Positions 43,824-51,294 of a DNA stretch of 64,000 bases are shown piece by piece. Within the stretch, counting starts at the first letter, position 1, and each line of letters starts with the position of its first letter. The position numbers were made by a program, and so were the translations under genes. The notes beneath the pieces were generated by a model. That model saw nothing but the letters and a program-made list of their open reading frames with translations, did no database searches and was not told the origin of the DNA. Origin of the DNA: Nocardiopsis sp. NRRL B-16309 (GTDB lineage Bacteria > Actinomycetota > Actinomycetes > Streptosporangiales > Streptosporangiaceae); contig NZ_LGEC01000027.1 in NCBI RefSeq assembly GCF_001279585.1, positions 1 through 64,000 on the forward strand, read 5' to 3'.

Positions 43824-44801
43824 ATGGCACAGCCGACGGCGACACTGCGGGTGGTGGCGGGCGACGCGGTCCTGCTCCTGGAACGGCGCTTCGCGGCCGA
43901 CCCGGAACGGGTCTGGCGCGCGGTGTCCGACCCCGCGGAGCTCGCGCGCTGGTTCCCCGCGGCCATCGACGGAGATCTGCGCGTGGGCGGGCACCTGCGC
44001 TTCACCTTCTCCGAGGACCCGGCCGACGCCGGGGACGGCGGCGAGGGGCAGGTCACCGAGTTCGAGCCCCCGCGCGTGTTCGGGTTCCTGTGGAACCGCG
44101 ACGCCCTGCGCTTCGAGGTGGCACCCGACGGCACCGAGGCCGGCGGAACGCGGTTCACGCTCACGCACGTCGCCGGAGGGGGCGCGCTCGGCCGCGTGGC
44201 GGCGGCGGGCACCGCCCACGGCTGGGACACGTGCCTGGCCGCCCTGGAGGACCTTCTGGAGGGGCGCGAGCCCGAGGCCGCCCCCGAGGCGGCGTCCGAC
44301 CGTCTGGCGGCCGTGGAGCGCTATGTGGCCGAGTTCGGCCTCGACGAGGGCACGGCGGTGACGACCCCCGACGGCTACGTCGTCTCGTTCACCCGCGACC
44401 TGCTGTGGACGCCGCTCGACGACGCCTGGGCCGCCCTGACCGGAGGCGGGGAAGTCGAGGCCGCTACCGCGCCCCCGGTGGGCGCCGTCAACGACGACGT
44501 GGGCGCCGGCCCCGTCACCGAGGCCGACCCCCCGCGCGTGCTGGAGTACACCTGGACGCACGAGGGCGCCGCGGCGGGCACGGTCCGCTGGGAGCTGATC
44601 CACGATCCGGAGCTGGGCAACCGCGTCGAACTCACCCAGACCGTGCCCGAGCACCTGGGGTCGGTCCTGCCGACGGCGCTCGCCGCCTGGCACACCCACC
44701 TGGAGCGGTACTTCGCCGCGGTCAACGGCGACGTGCGCGGCCCGTGGCCGCGCGAGAGGGCCGAGGAGCTGCGCGGCCGCTACGCCGCGCGCCTGGGCTG
44801 A
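43824..44801 (+). CDS. Double SRPBCC/START-like (AHSA1-type) domain protein
   Basis: Cytosolic protein of 325 residues with two tandem SRPBCC-type modules. The first (about residues 10-150) has RRFAADPERVWRAVSDPAELARWFPAAIDGDLRVGG, typical of the AHSA1/YndB family. The second (about 165-310) has FTRDLLWTPLDDAWAALTGGG and ELTQTVPEHLGSVLPTALAAWHTHLERY. These domains bind hydrophobic ligands or act in stress responses; no specific function can be assigned. GGAG seven bases before ATG 43824 supports the start. It stands between the transketolase pair and the ABC-F gene. Confidence 0.83.
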   Translation: MAQPTATLRVVAGDAVLLLERRFAADPERVWRAVSDPAELARWFPAAIDGDLRVGGHLRFTFSEDPADAGDGGEGQVTEFEPPRVFGFLWNRDALRFEVAPDGTEAGGTRFTLTHVAGGGALGRVAAAGTAHGWDTCLAALEDLLEGREPEAAPEAASDRLAAVERYVAEFGLDEGTAVTTPDGYVVSFTRDLLWTPLDDAWAALTGGGEVEAATAPPVGAVNDDVGAGPVTEADPPRVLEYTWTHEGAAAGTVRWELIHDPELGNRVELTQTVPEHLGSVLPTALAAWHTHLERYFAAVNGDVRGPWPRERAEELRGRYAARLG

Positions 44802-44919
44802 GGCGCCGCACCCGCGGACCCGGGCGGAACGCGGAGGGTACGGGGCCGAACGCGCGCCCGTCCGTCGCGCGGCACCGCGCGGTCCGGGCACCGCGCCGGG
44901 GGGACCACAATGGACAGTG

Positions 44920-46695
44920 ATGAATCTGGTCAATCTTCAGGACGTGTCCCTGGCCTACGGGCCCCTCGTACTCCTCGACAAGGTCTCGCTCGGCGTGGAC
45001 GAGGGCGACCGCATCGGCGTCGTCGGCCGCAACGGGGGCGGCAAGTCGACGCTGATCTCCGTGCTGTCGGCGCTCACCGAGCCCGACTCGGGCCGGGTCG
45101 TGCACAACCGCGGGCTGCGCGTCGGCTTCCTCCACCAGCGCGACACCTTCCCCGACACCACCGTGGGCGAGTTCGTCCTGGGCGACCGGGCCGAGCACGA
45201 GTGGGCGGGCGACGCGCGCATCCGCGACCTCCTGCGCGGCCTGCTCAGCGGCTGGGACCTGGACACCTCGATGGCGGACCTGTCCGGCGGCGAGCGCCGC
45301 CGCACCGGTCTGGCGCGGCTCCTGGTGGACGACCACGACCTCATCGTCCTGGACGAGCCCACCAACCACCTCGACATCGAGGGCATCGCCTGGCTCGCCC
45401 AGCACCTGAACGCCCGTCCCGAGGCGCTCGTGGTCGTCACCCACGACCGGTGGTTCCTGGACGCGGTCACCACGCGCACCTGGGAGGTCGGGCGCGGCGC
45501 CGTCGAGCGCTACGAGGGCGGGTACGCCGCCTACGTGCTGGCCAAGGCCGAGCGCGACCGCCAGGCCGCCGCGGCCGAGGAGCGCCGCCAGAACCTCATG
45601 CGCAAGGAGCTGGCCTGGCTGCGCCGGGGCGCCCCCGCGCGCACCTCCAAGCCCAAGTTCCGGATCGAGGCGGCCAACCAGCTCATCGAGGACGAGCCGC
45701 CGGTCCGCGACTCCGTCGAGCTGGTCCGCTTCGCCAGCTCCCGCCTGGGCAAGACGGTCGTCGACCTCAAGGACGTGACCGTCGCCGTCCCCGACCGGGT
45801 CCTGCTCGACCACCTCACGTGGCAGCTCGGCCCCGGCGACCGGGTCGGACTGGTGGGCGTCAACGGCGCGGGCAAGTCCACGCTGCTCAAGATCCTCGCC
45901 GAGGAGCGCGAGCCCGACAGCGGGTTCGTCCGCACGGGCCGCACGGTCAAGCTGGCGCACCTGTCGCAGAACGTGGCCGAGCTCGACCCCGCCGCCCGGC
46001 CGCTCCAGACGGTCATGGAGGTGCGCGAGCACATCACCATCGGCAAGCGCGACTACACCGCCAGCCAGATGCTGGAGCGGTTCGGCTTCCGCGGCGAGCG
46101 CCAGTGGACCCCGGTCGGCGAGCTCTCCGGCGGCGAGCGCCGCCGCCTGCAGCTGCTGCGGCTGCTCATGGACGAGCCCAACGTCCTGCTCCTGGACGAG
46201 CCCACCAACGACCTCGACATCGAGACCCTCACCGAGCTGGAGGACCTGCTCGACGGCTGGCCCGGCTCGCTCGTCCTGGTCAGCCACGACCGCTACTTCC
46301 TGGAGCGGGTCACCGACCGCGTCCTGGCGCTGATGGGCGACGGCGGGCTGGCCTTCCTGCCCGGCGGCGTCGACGAGTACCTGGAGCGCCGTGCGCTCAG
46401 GGCGGGCGAGGCCACGGTGCCGCTGGGCGCCTCAGAGACGGCCGCGGAGCCCGAGTCCAGGGCCCCGGCCGTGTCCGCGGCCGACCGCCGCGCCGCCCAG
46501 AAGGAGATGCAGCGCGTCGAGCGCCGCATGGACCGGGTGTCCAAGCGCGAGACCGAGCTGCACGAGCTGATGGCCGCCGCGGCCGACGACTACACCCGCC
46601 TGGCCGAGCTGGACGCCGAGGCCAAGGCGCTGGCCGCCGAGCGCGAGCAGCTGGAGGAGACCTGGCTGGAGCACGCCGAGCAGGTGGACGACTAG
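44920..46695 (+). CDS. ABC-F family ATPase
   Basis: Soluble twin-ATPase protein of the ABC-F family; these act on ribosomes, either in translation factor roles or antibiotic protection. The 591-residue product has NBD1 with GRNGGGKST (37-45) and LSGGERRRTGLARLL, a linker of charged helices (residues about 205-255), then NBD2 with GVNGAGKST and LSGGERRRLQLLRLL. Both Walker B motifs end LDEPTN. The C terminus is a long coiled coil (residues 510-591). ATG 44920 is chosen; GTG 44917 is adjacent. CACAAT at 44906-44911 suggests a leaderless message. Its linkage to ispE is typical in actinobacteria, which argues for a housekeeping role. Confidence 0.93.
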   Translation: MNLVNLQDVSLAYGPLVLLDKVSLGVDEGDRIGVVGRNGGGKSTLISVLSALTEPDSGRVVHNRGLRVGFLHQRDTFPDTTVGEFVLGDRAEHEWAGDARIRDLLRGLLSGWDLDTSMADLSGGERRRTGLARLLVDDHDLIVLDEPTNHLDIEGIAWLAQHLNARPEALVVVTHDRWFLDAVTTRTWEVGRGAVERYEGGYAAYVLAKAERDRQAAAAEERRQNLMRKELAWLRRGAPARTSKPKFRIEAANQLIEDEPPVRDSVELVRFASSRLGKTVVDLKDVTVAVPDRVLLDHLTWQLGPGDRVGLVGVNGAGKSTLLKILAEEREPDSGFVRTGRTVKLAHLSQNVAELDPAARPLQTVMEVREHITIGKRDYTASQMLERFGFRGERQWTPVGELSGGERRRLQLLRLLMDEPNVLLLDEPTNDLDIETLTELEDLLDGWPGSLVLVSHDRYFLERVTDRVLALMGDGGLAFLPGGVDEYLERRALRAGEATVPLGASETAAEPESRAPAVSAADRRAAQKEMQRVERRMDRVSKRETELHELMAAAADDYTRLAELDAEAKALAAEREQLEETWLEHAEQVDD

Positions 46696-46860
46696 GTCGT
46701 GTTCTTTGCGGCATTCCGGGCTCGCGGCCGCCAGGCCGCCTCTCGCCGCGCCTCTGCGCTCGTGAAGCACCACCAGGCTGAACTTCGCACATCGTCTTGC
46801 GAGAGATGGCCTGACGACCGCTCGCTCACCCGAAAGCCTTCAGAAAGACACTCCCTGGGT
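46696..46860. other. Unassigned block after the ABC-F gene
   Basis: About 160 bases here look different from the surroundings: less GC-rich, with no third-position bias and several short frames in both directions (for example a minus-strand frame reading SSAWWCFTSAEARREAAW). No inverted ends or known fold could be recognised. It may be a degraded mobile or repetitive element. Confidence 0.3.
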
Positions 46861-46875
46861 CCCCGGCGACCGGCC

Positions 46876-46917
46876 GTGCCGGGGCCTGGCCCGCGCGCTC
46901 GCACGGGCCGCCCCGGG
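46876..46917 (-). terminator. Possible terminator of the SGNH gene
   Basis: CCGGGGC-CT-GGCCCG can pair with CGGGCC-GC-CCCGG across a loop of about ten bases, leaving one internal mismatch. It lies 12 bases beyond the stop of the minus-strand SGNH gene. Confidence 0.4.
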
Positions 46918-46928
46918 CCGCACGTCGG

Positions 46929-47930
46929 CTACTGGACGAGGTCCTCGAACGTGGCGGCGATCTCCTGGGCGCCCGCCTGGTTGGTGTGGATGTCCGGACC
47001 GCGGTCGGTGTCGCACATCCACGTCAGGTCGCAGATGGCCTGCACGTTGGCCGGCATGCCGGTGGCGCTGTCCGCGGGCACCTCGAAGTCCGTGGACTCG
47101 AAGGTCGCCTCGACGTCGGCGACCTCGATGTCCTGGGCGGCGTAGGACGACCGCAGGGACTCGTTCATCTCCTCCAGGACACCGGTGGCGTACTCCACGA
47201 GGTCGGGCTCGCCGGCCTCGGCGCCGTCGGCGCCGTCGGCCCCGTCCTCGCCGGTCCCGTCCGCGTCCTCGGGGCCGTCACCCGGCTCGGCGTCCTCCGA
47301 CTCCTCCTCGTCGGCCCCGCCGCCCTCCAGCAGCAGCGCGGCCAGGAACGGGTTGTAGTAGGTCATCGCGATGATCTGCGTGTCCGGTCCGGCGGCCGCG
47401 CGCAGGCGGCTCGCGATGACCGGGACCTCCGTGTCGATGCGCTCCAGGCCGTCCTCGACGCACGCGGTGTCCAGGGAGGGCCCGTCCGCGCTCTCCAGGT
47501 CGCTCACGCAGCCGGTGAAGTTGTTCCCGCCGATGGTGAGGGTGACGAGGTCGACCCGGCCCGCGTTCTCGGTCAGGAAGGCCTCCGCGGCCTCCAGTTG
47601 GGAGGCGCCGTCGTACTGCTCGTCGCAGTGCGCGAGCCCGCCCTCGACGAAGCTCGTGGTGTCCTCGCCGCCGCAGCCCATCCGCTCGTGGTCGAGCGTG
47701 GAGTCGGAGTCGTACATGTTCCGGTACAGGACGTCGGTGTACCCGTCGGAGGTCGTCTCCGGCCGCCCGTCCGCGTCGGGCTGGACGCCGACGGTCAACG
47801 AGTCGCCGAGGGAGAGGTAGTAGCTCGACTCCGTCCCGACCCGCTCGTCGGCCGGGTCCCCGCCGTCGGCCCCGCAGCCCGTCATGGCGACGGCCGCCGC
47901 GGCCAGCGCCGCGATCCACCGGATTCTCAC
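46929..47930 (-). CDS. SGNH/GDSL-type hydrolase lipoprotein
   Basis: Exported esterase-like hydrolase of 333 residues. A lipoprotein signal (RWIAALAAAAVAMTGC) puts the lipidated Cys near residue 19. SGNH blocks: YLSLGDSLTVG (nucleophile Ser), a conserved Gly region, LTIGGNNFTGC (Asn block) and the C-terminal DIHTNQAGAQEI (Asp/His). A highly acidic Glu/Asp/Gly insertion near residues 205-240 (EDAEPGDGPEDADGTGEDGA) is unusual and probably a surface loop. GTG 47930 is supported by GGAG six bases upstream; an in-frame TTG at 47942 is the alternative. The substrate may be an ester in wall glycans or lipids. Confidence 0.86.
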   Translation of the reverse strand: MRIRWIAALAAAAVAMTGCGADGGDPADERVGTESSYYLSLGDSLTVGVQPDADGRPETTSDGYTDVLYRNMYDSDSTLDHERMGCGGEDTTSFVEGGLAHCDEQYDGASQLEAAEAFLTENAGRVDLVTLTIGGNNFTGCVSDLESADGPSLDTACVEDGLERIDTEVPVIASRLRAAAGPDTQIIAMTYYNPFLAALLLEGGGADEEESEDAEPGDGPEDADGTGEDGADGADGAEAGEPDLVEYATGVLEEMNESLRSSYAAQDIEVADVEATFESTDFEVPADSATGMPANVQAICDLTWMCDTDRGPDIHTNQAGAQEIAATFEDLVQ

Positions 47931-48011
47931 TGTGATCTCCAACCAAGCCTGGAATGTGGTTCGCGCCCAGACAGACGGGTCCCGGTGAGAGAGACGGATA
48001 CCGCCGAGTAA

Positions 48012-48521
48012 CTAGTCTTGTGGATCTCCCGGACCCCTGTCGAGTGGCGCGAGAAGGCATCTCAGTAACGATGCCAGCTGCTCGCGGTCGTCGTCCGGCA
48101 TCGGCGCCAGCAGCGACTCCTCGTACCGCACGAGCGAGGCCAGGGCGGCGTCGATCCGCTCGGCCCCCTGGTCGGTGAGCCTGACCAGCACGCCGCGCTT
48201 GTCGGCCGGGTCGGGGCGGCGCCGGACCAGGCCGGCGGCGGCCAGGCGGTCCACCCGGTTGGTCATCGTCCCGGAGGTCACCAGGGTGGCCCGGAGCAGG
48301 CGCCCGGGGCTGAGCTCGTACGGGGGGCCGGAGCGGCGCAGCTCGGCCAGGACATCGAACTCCCACGTCTCCAGCGAGTGCTCGGTGAACACCGTGCGGC
48401 GGGCGCGGTCCAGGTGGCGCGCGAGCCGGGACACCCGGCTGAACACCTCCAGCGGTGACACGTCCACGTCCGGGCGTTGGGAGCGCCACGCCTCGATCAG
48501 CCCATCCACCTCATCGCGCAT
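48012..48521 (-). CDS. MarR-family transcriptional regulator
   Basis: Winged-helix regulator of 169 residues. An N-terminal dimerisation helix is followed by LETWEFDVLAELRRSGPPYELSPGRLLRATLVTSGTMTNRVDRLAAAGLVRRRPDPADKRGVLVRLT, the MarR DNA-binding domain and wing. The gene lies upstream of the SGNH lipoprotein gene on the same strand, about 80 bases away. A 14-bp palindrome TCTTGACATCAAGA lies just 15 bases before the ATG, so it probably represses itself. The effector is unknown. Confidence 0.93.
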   Translation of the reverse strand: MRDEVDGLIEAWRSQRPDVDVSPLEVFSRVSRLARHLDRARRTVFTEHSLETWEFDVLAELRRSGPPYELSPGRLLRATLVTSGTMTNRVDRLAAAGLVRRRPDPADKRGVLVRLTDQGAERIDAALASLVRYEESLLAPMPDDDREQLASLLRCLLAPLDRGPGDPQD

Positions 48522-48535
48522 GGGCCCAGCATATC

Positions 48536-48549
48536 TCTTGACATCAAGA
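48536..48549. promoter_or_regulatory. MarR-type operator palindrome
   Basis: TCTTGA-CA-TCAAGA is a perfect palindrome apart from its two central bases, in the form typical of MarR-family sites. It sits 15 bases before the regulator start codon, so bound protein would cover the start point of a short-leader or leaderless message. Confidence 0.65.
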
Positions 48550-48551
48550 TA

Positions 48552-48582
48552 GCGGGGGCGGTACCAGGAGTACCGCCCCCGC
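48552..48582 (-). terminator. Terminator after the TetR gene
   Basis: GCGGGGGCGGTAC (48552-48564) and GTACCGCCCCCGC (48570-48582) form a perfect 13-bp stem with a 5-base loop. It separates the desaturase-TetR unit from the MarR gene on the same strand. Confidence 0.8.
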
Positions 48583-48601
48583 CGTCACCGCTTCCGGCGA
48601 C

Positions 48602-49258
48602 TCAGTCCGTTCCGCGCCCCTTGGTCTGGAGCTTCGGCCGCGCCTCCAGGCTCGACAGTCCGTTCCAGGCCAGGTTGACCAGGTGCGCGGCGACCACCTC
48701 GCGCTTGGGCCGGCGCACCTCCAGCCACCACTGTCCCGTCAGGGCCCACATACCCACCAGGGCCTGGGCGTACATGGGGGCCAGCGCCGGGTCGTAGCCG
48801 CGGTCGGCGAACTCGTCGACCATGATGTACTCGACCTGGCTGGCGATGTCGTTGAGCAGGCTGGCGAAGCTTCCCGTGGCGGAGGCCACGTGCGAGTCGC
48901 GGGTCAGGACCCGGAACCCGACGGTGTTCTCCTCCACGTACCGGAGCAGCGCCAGCGCCGCCTTCTCGATCTTGGTGCGCGCGTTGTCGGCGGTGAGGGC
49001 CTCGCCCATCATGTCCAGGAGCGTGCGCATCTCCCGGTCCACGACGACGGCGTAGATGCCCTCCTTGCCACCGAAGTGCTCATAGACCACGGGCTTGGAC
49101 ACACCCGCCCGTGCTGCGATCTCCTCCACGGAGGTCGCGTCGAACCCGCGTTCGGCGAACAGCTCCCGGCCGATCTCGACAAGCTGTTGCCGACGCTCCT
49201 TGCCCGTCATGCGCTTGCGGCGCACACGAGTCGTCTGATCGCTGTCGGCTGCTCCCAT
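48602..49258 (-). CDS. TetR-family transcriptional regulator
   Basis: One-domain-pair repressor of 218 residues. The helix-turn-helix domain RRQQLVEIGRELFAERGFDATSVEEIAARAGVSKPVVYEHFGGKEGIYAVV spans about residues 22-72; the rest is the all-helical ligand domain. It lies 14 bases downstream of the desaturase gene on the same strand, so the two are probably one transcript. The 20-bp palindrome upstream of the desaturase is its likely site, which would make the unit autoregulated. Fatty acids or acyl-CoA are plausible ligands, by analogy with FasR/DesT-like proteins. Confidence 0.93.
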   Translation of the reverse strand: MGAADSDQTTRVRRKRMTGKERRQQLVEIGRELFAERGFDATSVEEIAARAGVSKPVVYEHFGGKEGIYAVVVDREMRTLLDMMGEALTADNARTKIEKAALALLRYVEENTVGFRVLTRDSHVASATGSFASLLNDIASQVEYIMVDEFADRGYDPALAPMYAQALVGMWALTGQWWLEVRRPKREVVAAHLVNLAWNGLSSLEARPKLQTKGRGTD

Positions 49259-49272
49259 GATGGCTTCAGATC

Positions 49273-50232
49273 CTAGACGCTGACCCGCTTGGCGGCGAGC
49301 CGTTCCTTGTTGGGCCAGCGGACCTTCGTGGCCCAGCCGAACTTCTCGAACGCCCAGATGACCCGGGCGGAGATGTCGATCTGACCCTTGAGCACACCGT
49401 GGCGGGCGCAGGTCGGGTCGGCGTGGTGCAGGTTGTGCCAGGACTCGCCGAAGGACGGGATGGCCAGCCACCACACGTTGCGGGAGCGGTCGCGGACCTC
49501 GAAGTTCTCCTCGCCGATGGTGTGGCAGATGGAGTTGATCGACCAGGTGACGTGGTGCAGCAGCGCGACGCGGACCAGGCTCGCCCAGAAGAACGCGGTG
49601 ACCGCGCCCCACCAGGACATGGTGACCAGGCCGCCGATGAGCGCGGGGGCGCCCAGCGAGAAGATCACGATCGGCAGGAAGAGCTTGTCGACGAGGACGA
49701 CGTCCTTGTCCTTGAGCAGGTCCGGGGTGAACCGGCGCGGCGAGGTCTTCTTCTCGTCCAGGTACATCCACGCCATGTGGGCGTAGTAGAGGCCCTTGGC
49801 GACCGACTTCCAGTCGTCGCCGAAGCGCCACGGCGAGTGCGGGTCGCCCTCGGCGTCGGCGTACTTGTGGTGGCGGCGGTGGTCGGCCACCCACTTGATG
49901 ACACTGCCCTCGATGGCCATGCTGCCGGCGATCGCCAGCGCGATGCGCAGCGGGCGGTTGGCCTTGAACGAGCCGTGGGTGAAGTGCCGGTGGAAGCCGA
50001 CCGTGATGCCCAGGCCGCTGATCAGGTAGAAGACCGTGCCGATGACGATGTCCGTCATGGACAGGCCCCAGCCCCAGAAGAAGGGGGTCGCCGCGAGCAG
50101 GGCGATGAGCGGGATGAACACGAACGCGAAGACGGTGTAGCGCTCGGCCCGGCCCCTCAGTTCCGGCTCGTACTCGGGGATGACCTCGCGCTTCCGGGGG
50201 GTCGCGGTCGGTACCTCAGGAGCTGCGGTCAT
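49273..50232 (-). CDS. Membrane fatty-acid (acyl-CoA delta-9 type) desaturase
   Basis: Di-iron membrane desaturase of 319 residues. The three His boxes are GFHRHFTH, WVADHRRHHKYAD and SWHNLHHADP, in the order and spacing of stearoyl-CoA/DesA3-like enzymes. Four hydrophobic spans are visible (about residues 35-60, 62-80, 180-200, 205-225). ATG 50232 follows GGAG by three bases; an in-frame GTG at 50244 is less likely. The product adjusts membrane fluidity by making unsaturated acyl chains. The upstream palindrome and downstream tetR suggest repression released by an acyl signal. Confidence 0.95.
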   Translation of the reverse strand: MTAAPEVPTATPRKREVIPEYEPELRGRAERYTVFAFVFIPLIALLAATPFFWGWGLSMTDIVIGTVFYLISGLGITVGFHRHFTHGSFKANRPLRIALAIAGSMAIEGSVIKWVADHRRHHKYADAEGDPHSPWRFGDDWKSVAKGLYYAHMAWMYLDEKKTSPRRFTPDLLKDKDVVLVDKLFLPIVIFSLGAPALIGGLVTMSWWGAVTAFFWASLVRVALLHHVTWSINSICHTIGEENFEVRDRSRNVWWLAIPSFGESWHNLHHADPTCARHGVLKGQIDISARVIWAFEKFGWATKVRWPNKERLAAKRVSV

Positions 50233-50321
50233 GGTCTCCAACACCTCGCGTCACTCGAACGTCGTCTCGGTCAGGACGGCGACCGAGGGTGTGTGCACCC
50301 ACCGCGACAGCCCAACCTATT

Positions 50322-50354
50322 CCTACGTAACCGTAACCTACGTTGCCGTAGGTT
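50322..50354. promoter_or_regulatory. Tandem TetR-type operators upstream of the desaturase
   Basis: AACCTACG-TTGC-CGTAGGTT (50335-50354) is a perfect inverted repeat with 8-bp arms. Immediately beside it CCTACG-TAAC-CGTA (50322-50335) is a partial second copy with the same 4-base spacing. The pair lies 90-120 bases before the desaturase start, inside its probable promoter. This fits binding of two TetR dimers. Confidence 0.75.
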
Positions 50355-50422
50355 TGGCAACCCCCCTCGCGGAGGCGCTATGTTGGTGGCGGCCGACAGG
50401 GCGCACGACCGGCGCCCCGCCG

Positions 50423-50494
50423 TCCCGGATGATGTAATCGGCAGCATGTGGGGTTTTGGTCCCCATCGTCCAGGTTCGAGCCCTGGTCCGGGAG
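50423..50494 (+). tRNA. tRNA-Gln (anticodon TTG)
   Basis: A 72-base cloverleaf. The acceptor arms TCCCGGA and TCCGGGA pair fully. The anticodon stem TGGGG/CCCCA encloses the loop TTTTGGT with anticodon TTG. The T arm CCAGG-TTCGAGC-CCTGG is perfect. CCA is not encoded. tRNA-Gln upstream of glmU/prs is a common actinobacterial arrangement. Confidence 0.95.
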
Positions 50495-50518
50495 CTCGGG
50501 CGCCTTGAGAACGGGAAC

Positions 50519-50606
50519 CTTCGCGCCTTGCGGTGCACGCCCTCGTTCCTCGGGAGTGCACCTCCAGGCCCTCCAGAACCCCGTCGGCGCCCTCGCCGTG
50601 TTTTCT
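50519..50606 (+). repeat. Dispersed repeat, core module (locus C)
   Basis: Starts CTTCGCGCCTTGCGGTGCAC 25 bases after the tRNA-Gln and ends CGCCCTCGCCGTGTTTTCT. It aligns over its whole length with 9501-9587 and, on the other strand, with 30393-30479. The 149-bp unit follows directly, as at locus A. Confidence 0.75.
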
Positions 50607-50744
50607 GGGGGCCTCCGCTCGTTCCTCGCTTTGGCCCCGTGCTCGGGGCGCTGGAGGCCAGATGTTCTTCGTCGTCGACTTGCCTTGCTCGTTCCTCGGC
50701 GGCCCCGTCTCCTCCTGCAGAACACTGGCGCGCCCCTCGCGACA
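50598..50744 (+). repeat. 149-bp unit (locus C, diverged copy)
   Basis: Corresponds unit for unit to 9781-9929: shared blocks are CCTCCGCTCGTTCCTCGCTT, TTCGTCGTCG, CCTTGCTCGTTCCTCG and CTCCTCCTGCAG, then GGCGCGCCCCTC. It overlaps the end of the core module by a few bases. Confidence 0.7.
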
Positions 50745-51090
50745 CCCCCTGTGGCCCCGCAGGCTGAACGGCCACGTCTCACCCCCTGGGGTCCCGGAAC
50801 GCTGAACTGCCCACCTCTGACCCCCGAGGGCTGAGGGCGGGCTGAACGGCGACCTCCAACCCCCTGGGGTCGACGTAGGTCTGTTCGTGCAGGGCCACCC
50901 CCTGCGGGTTCCCTCGGTCGCATGGCTCGCGTCTCACCCCCTGGGATTCACGTCGGCCTGTCCGTGCACGTCCAACACACGGGGTTCGACGTGGCTCATG
51001 CCTCCCCACGGCATCTCCGGGCACCCCATCTGGATGGCCTATGTCTCACTCCAGGTTCGCGTGGGCCAATGTCGCTCTCTGGAACCGGCT
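50742..51090 (+). repeat. Degenerate 39-bp tandem array between tRNA-Gln and glmU
   Basis: About nine units with a regular 35-39-base period. Anchor positions are about 50744, 50781, 50820, 50859, 50897, 50936, 50975, 51013 and 51048. The best conserved part is ACCCCCTGGGGT at the start of each unit, a self-complementary motif; the remaining 25 or so bases vary. The period is a multiple of three, so all frames stay open, but there is no codon bias. No gene is recognised in this stretch. It fills most of the 800-base gap before glmU. Confidence 0.65.
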
Positions 51091-51093
51091 ACC

Positions 51094-51150
51094 CGGCGCC
51101 CCGAGCACCGGACCAAGGCGAGGAACGAGCGGAGGCCCCAACAAAGCAGG
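51094..51150 (-). repeat. Inverted partial copy of the 149-bp unit
   Basis: Read on the minus strand this is GGCCTCCGCTCGTTCCTCGC followed by CTTGGTCCGGTGCTCGGGGCGCC, matching the first 57 bases of the unit at 50598. With that unit it brackets the 39-bp array as an inverted pair. Confidence 0.7.
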
Positions 51151-51294
51151 CCCGCTGGGTGGCAGGTGACGCACATGTATCCTTCCCATGTCGGCCGCTG
51201 GATCATCCGACGGCCGCCCGTGCGCCGCGCGTGGCGCGCCGCCGCAGGGTGAGCCGACAGTGCAATCGCCAGCTATCACGAGGGGTCCCCTTCA

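Noticed and set aside
50378..50923. Minus-strand ORF of 181 codons over locus C, and similar ORFs over loci A and B
   Set aside because: The ORFs exist because the 39-bp and other repeats keep frames open. They have no codon-position bias or ribosome site, and their shared peptides simply reflect the DNA repeat.
50742..51090. CRISPR array
   Set aside because: The period is regular, but the repeated part is short (about 12 bases) and varies from unit to unit, spacers are not clearly distinct, and no cas genes are in the window.
51151..51294. Ribozyme or riboswitch before glmU
   Set aside because: glmS-type ribozymes belong upstream of glmS, and no matching core was seen.
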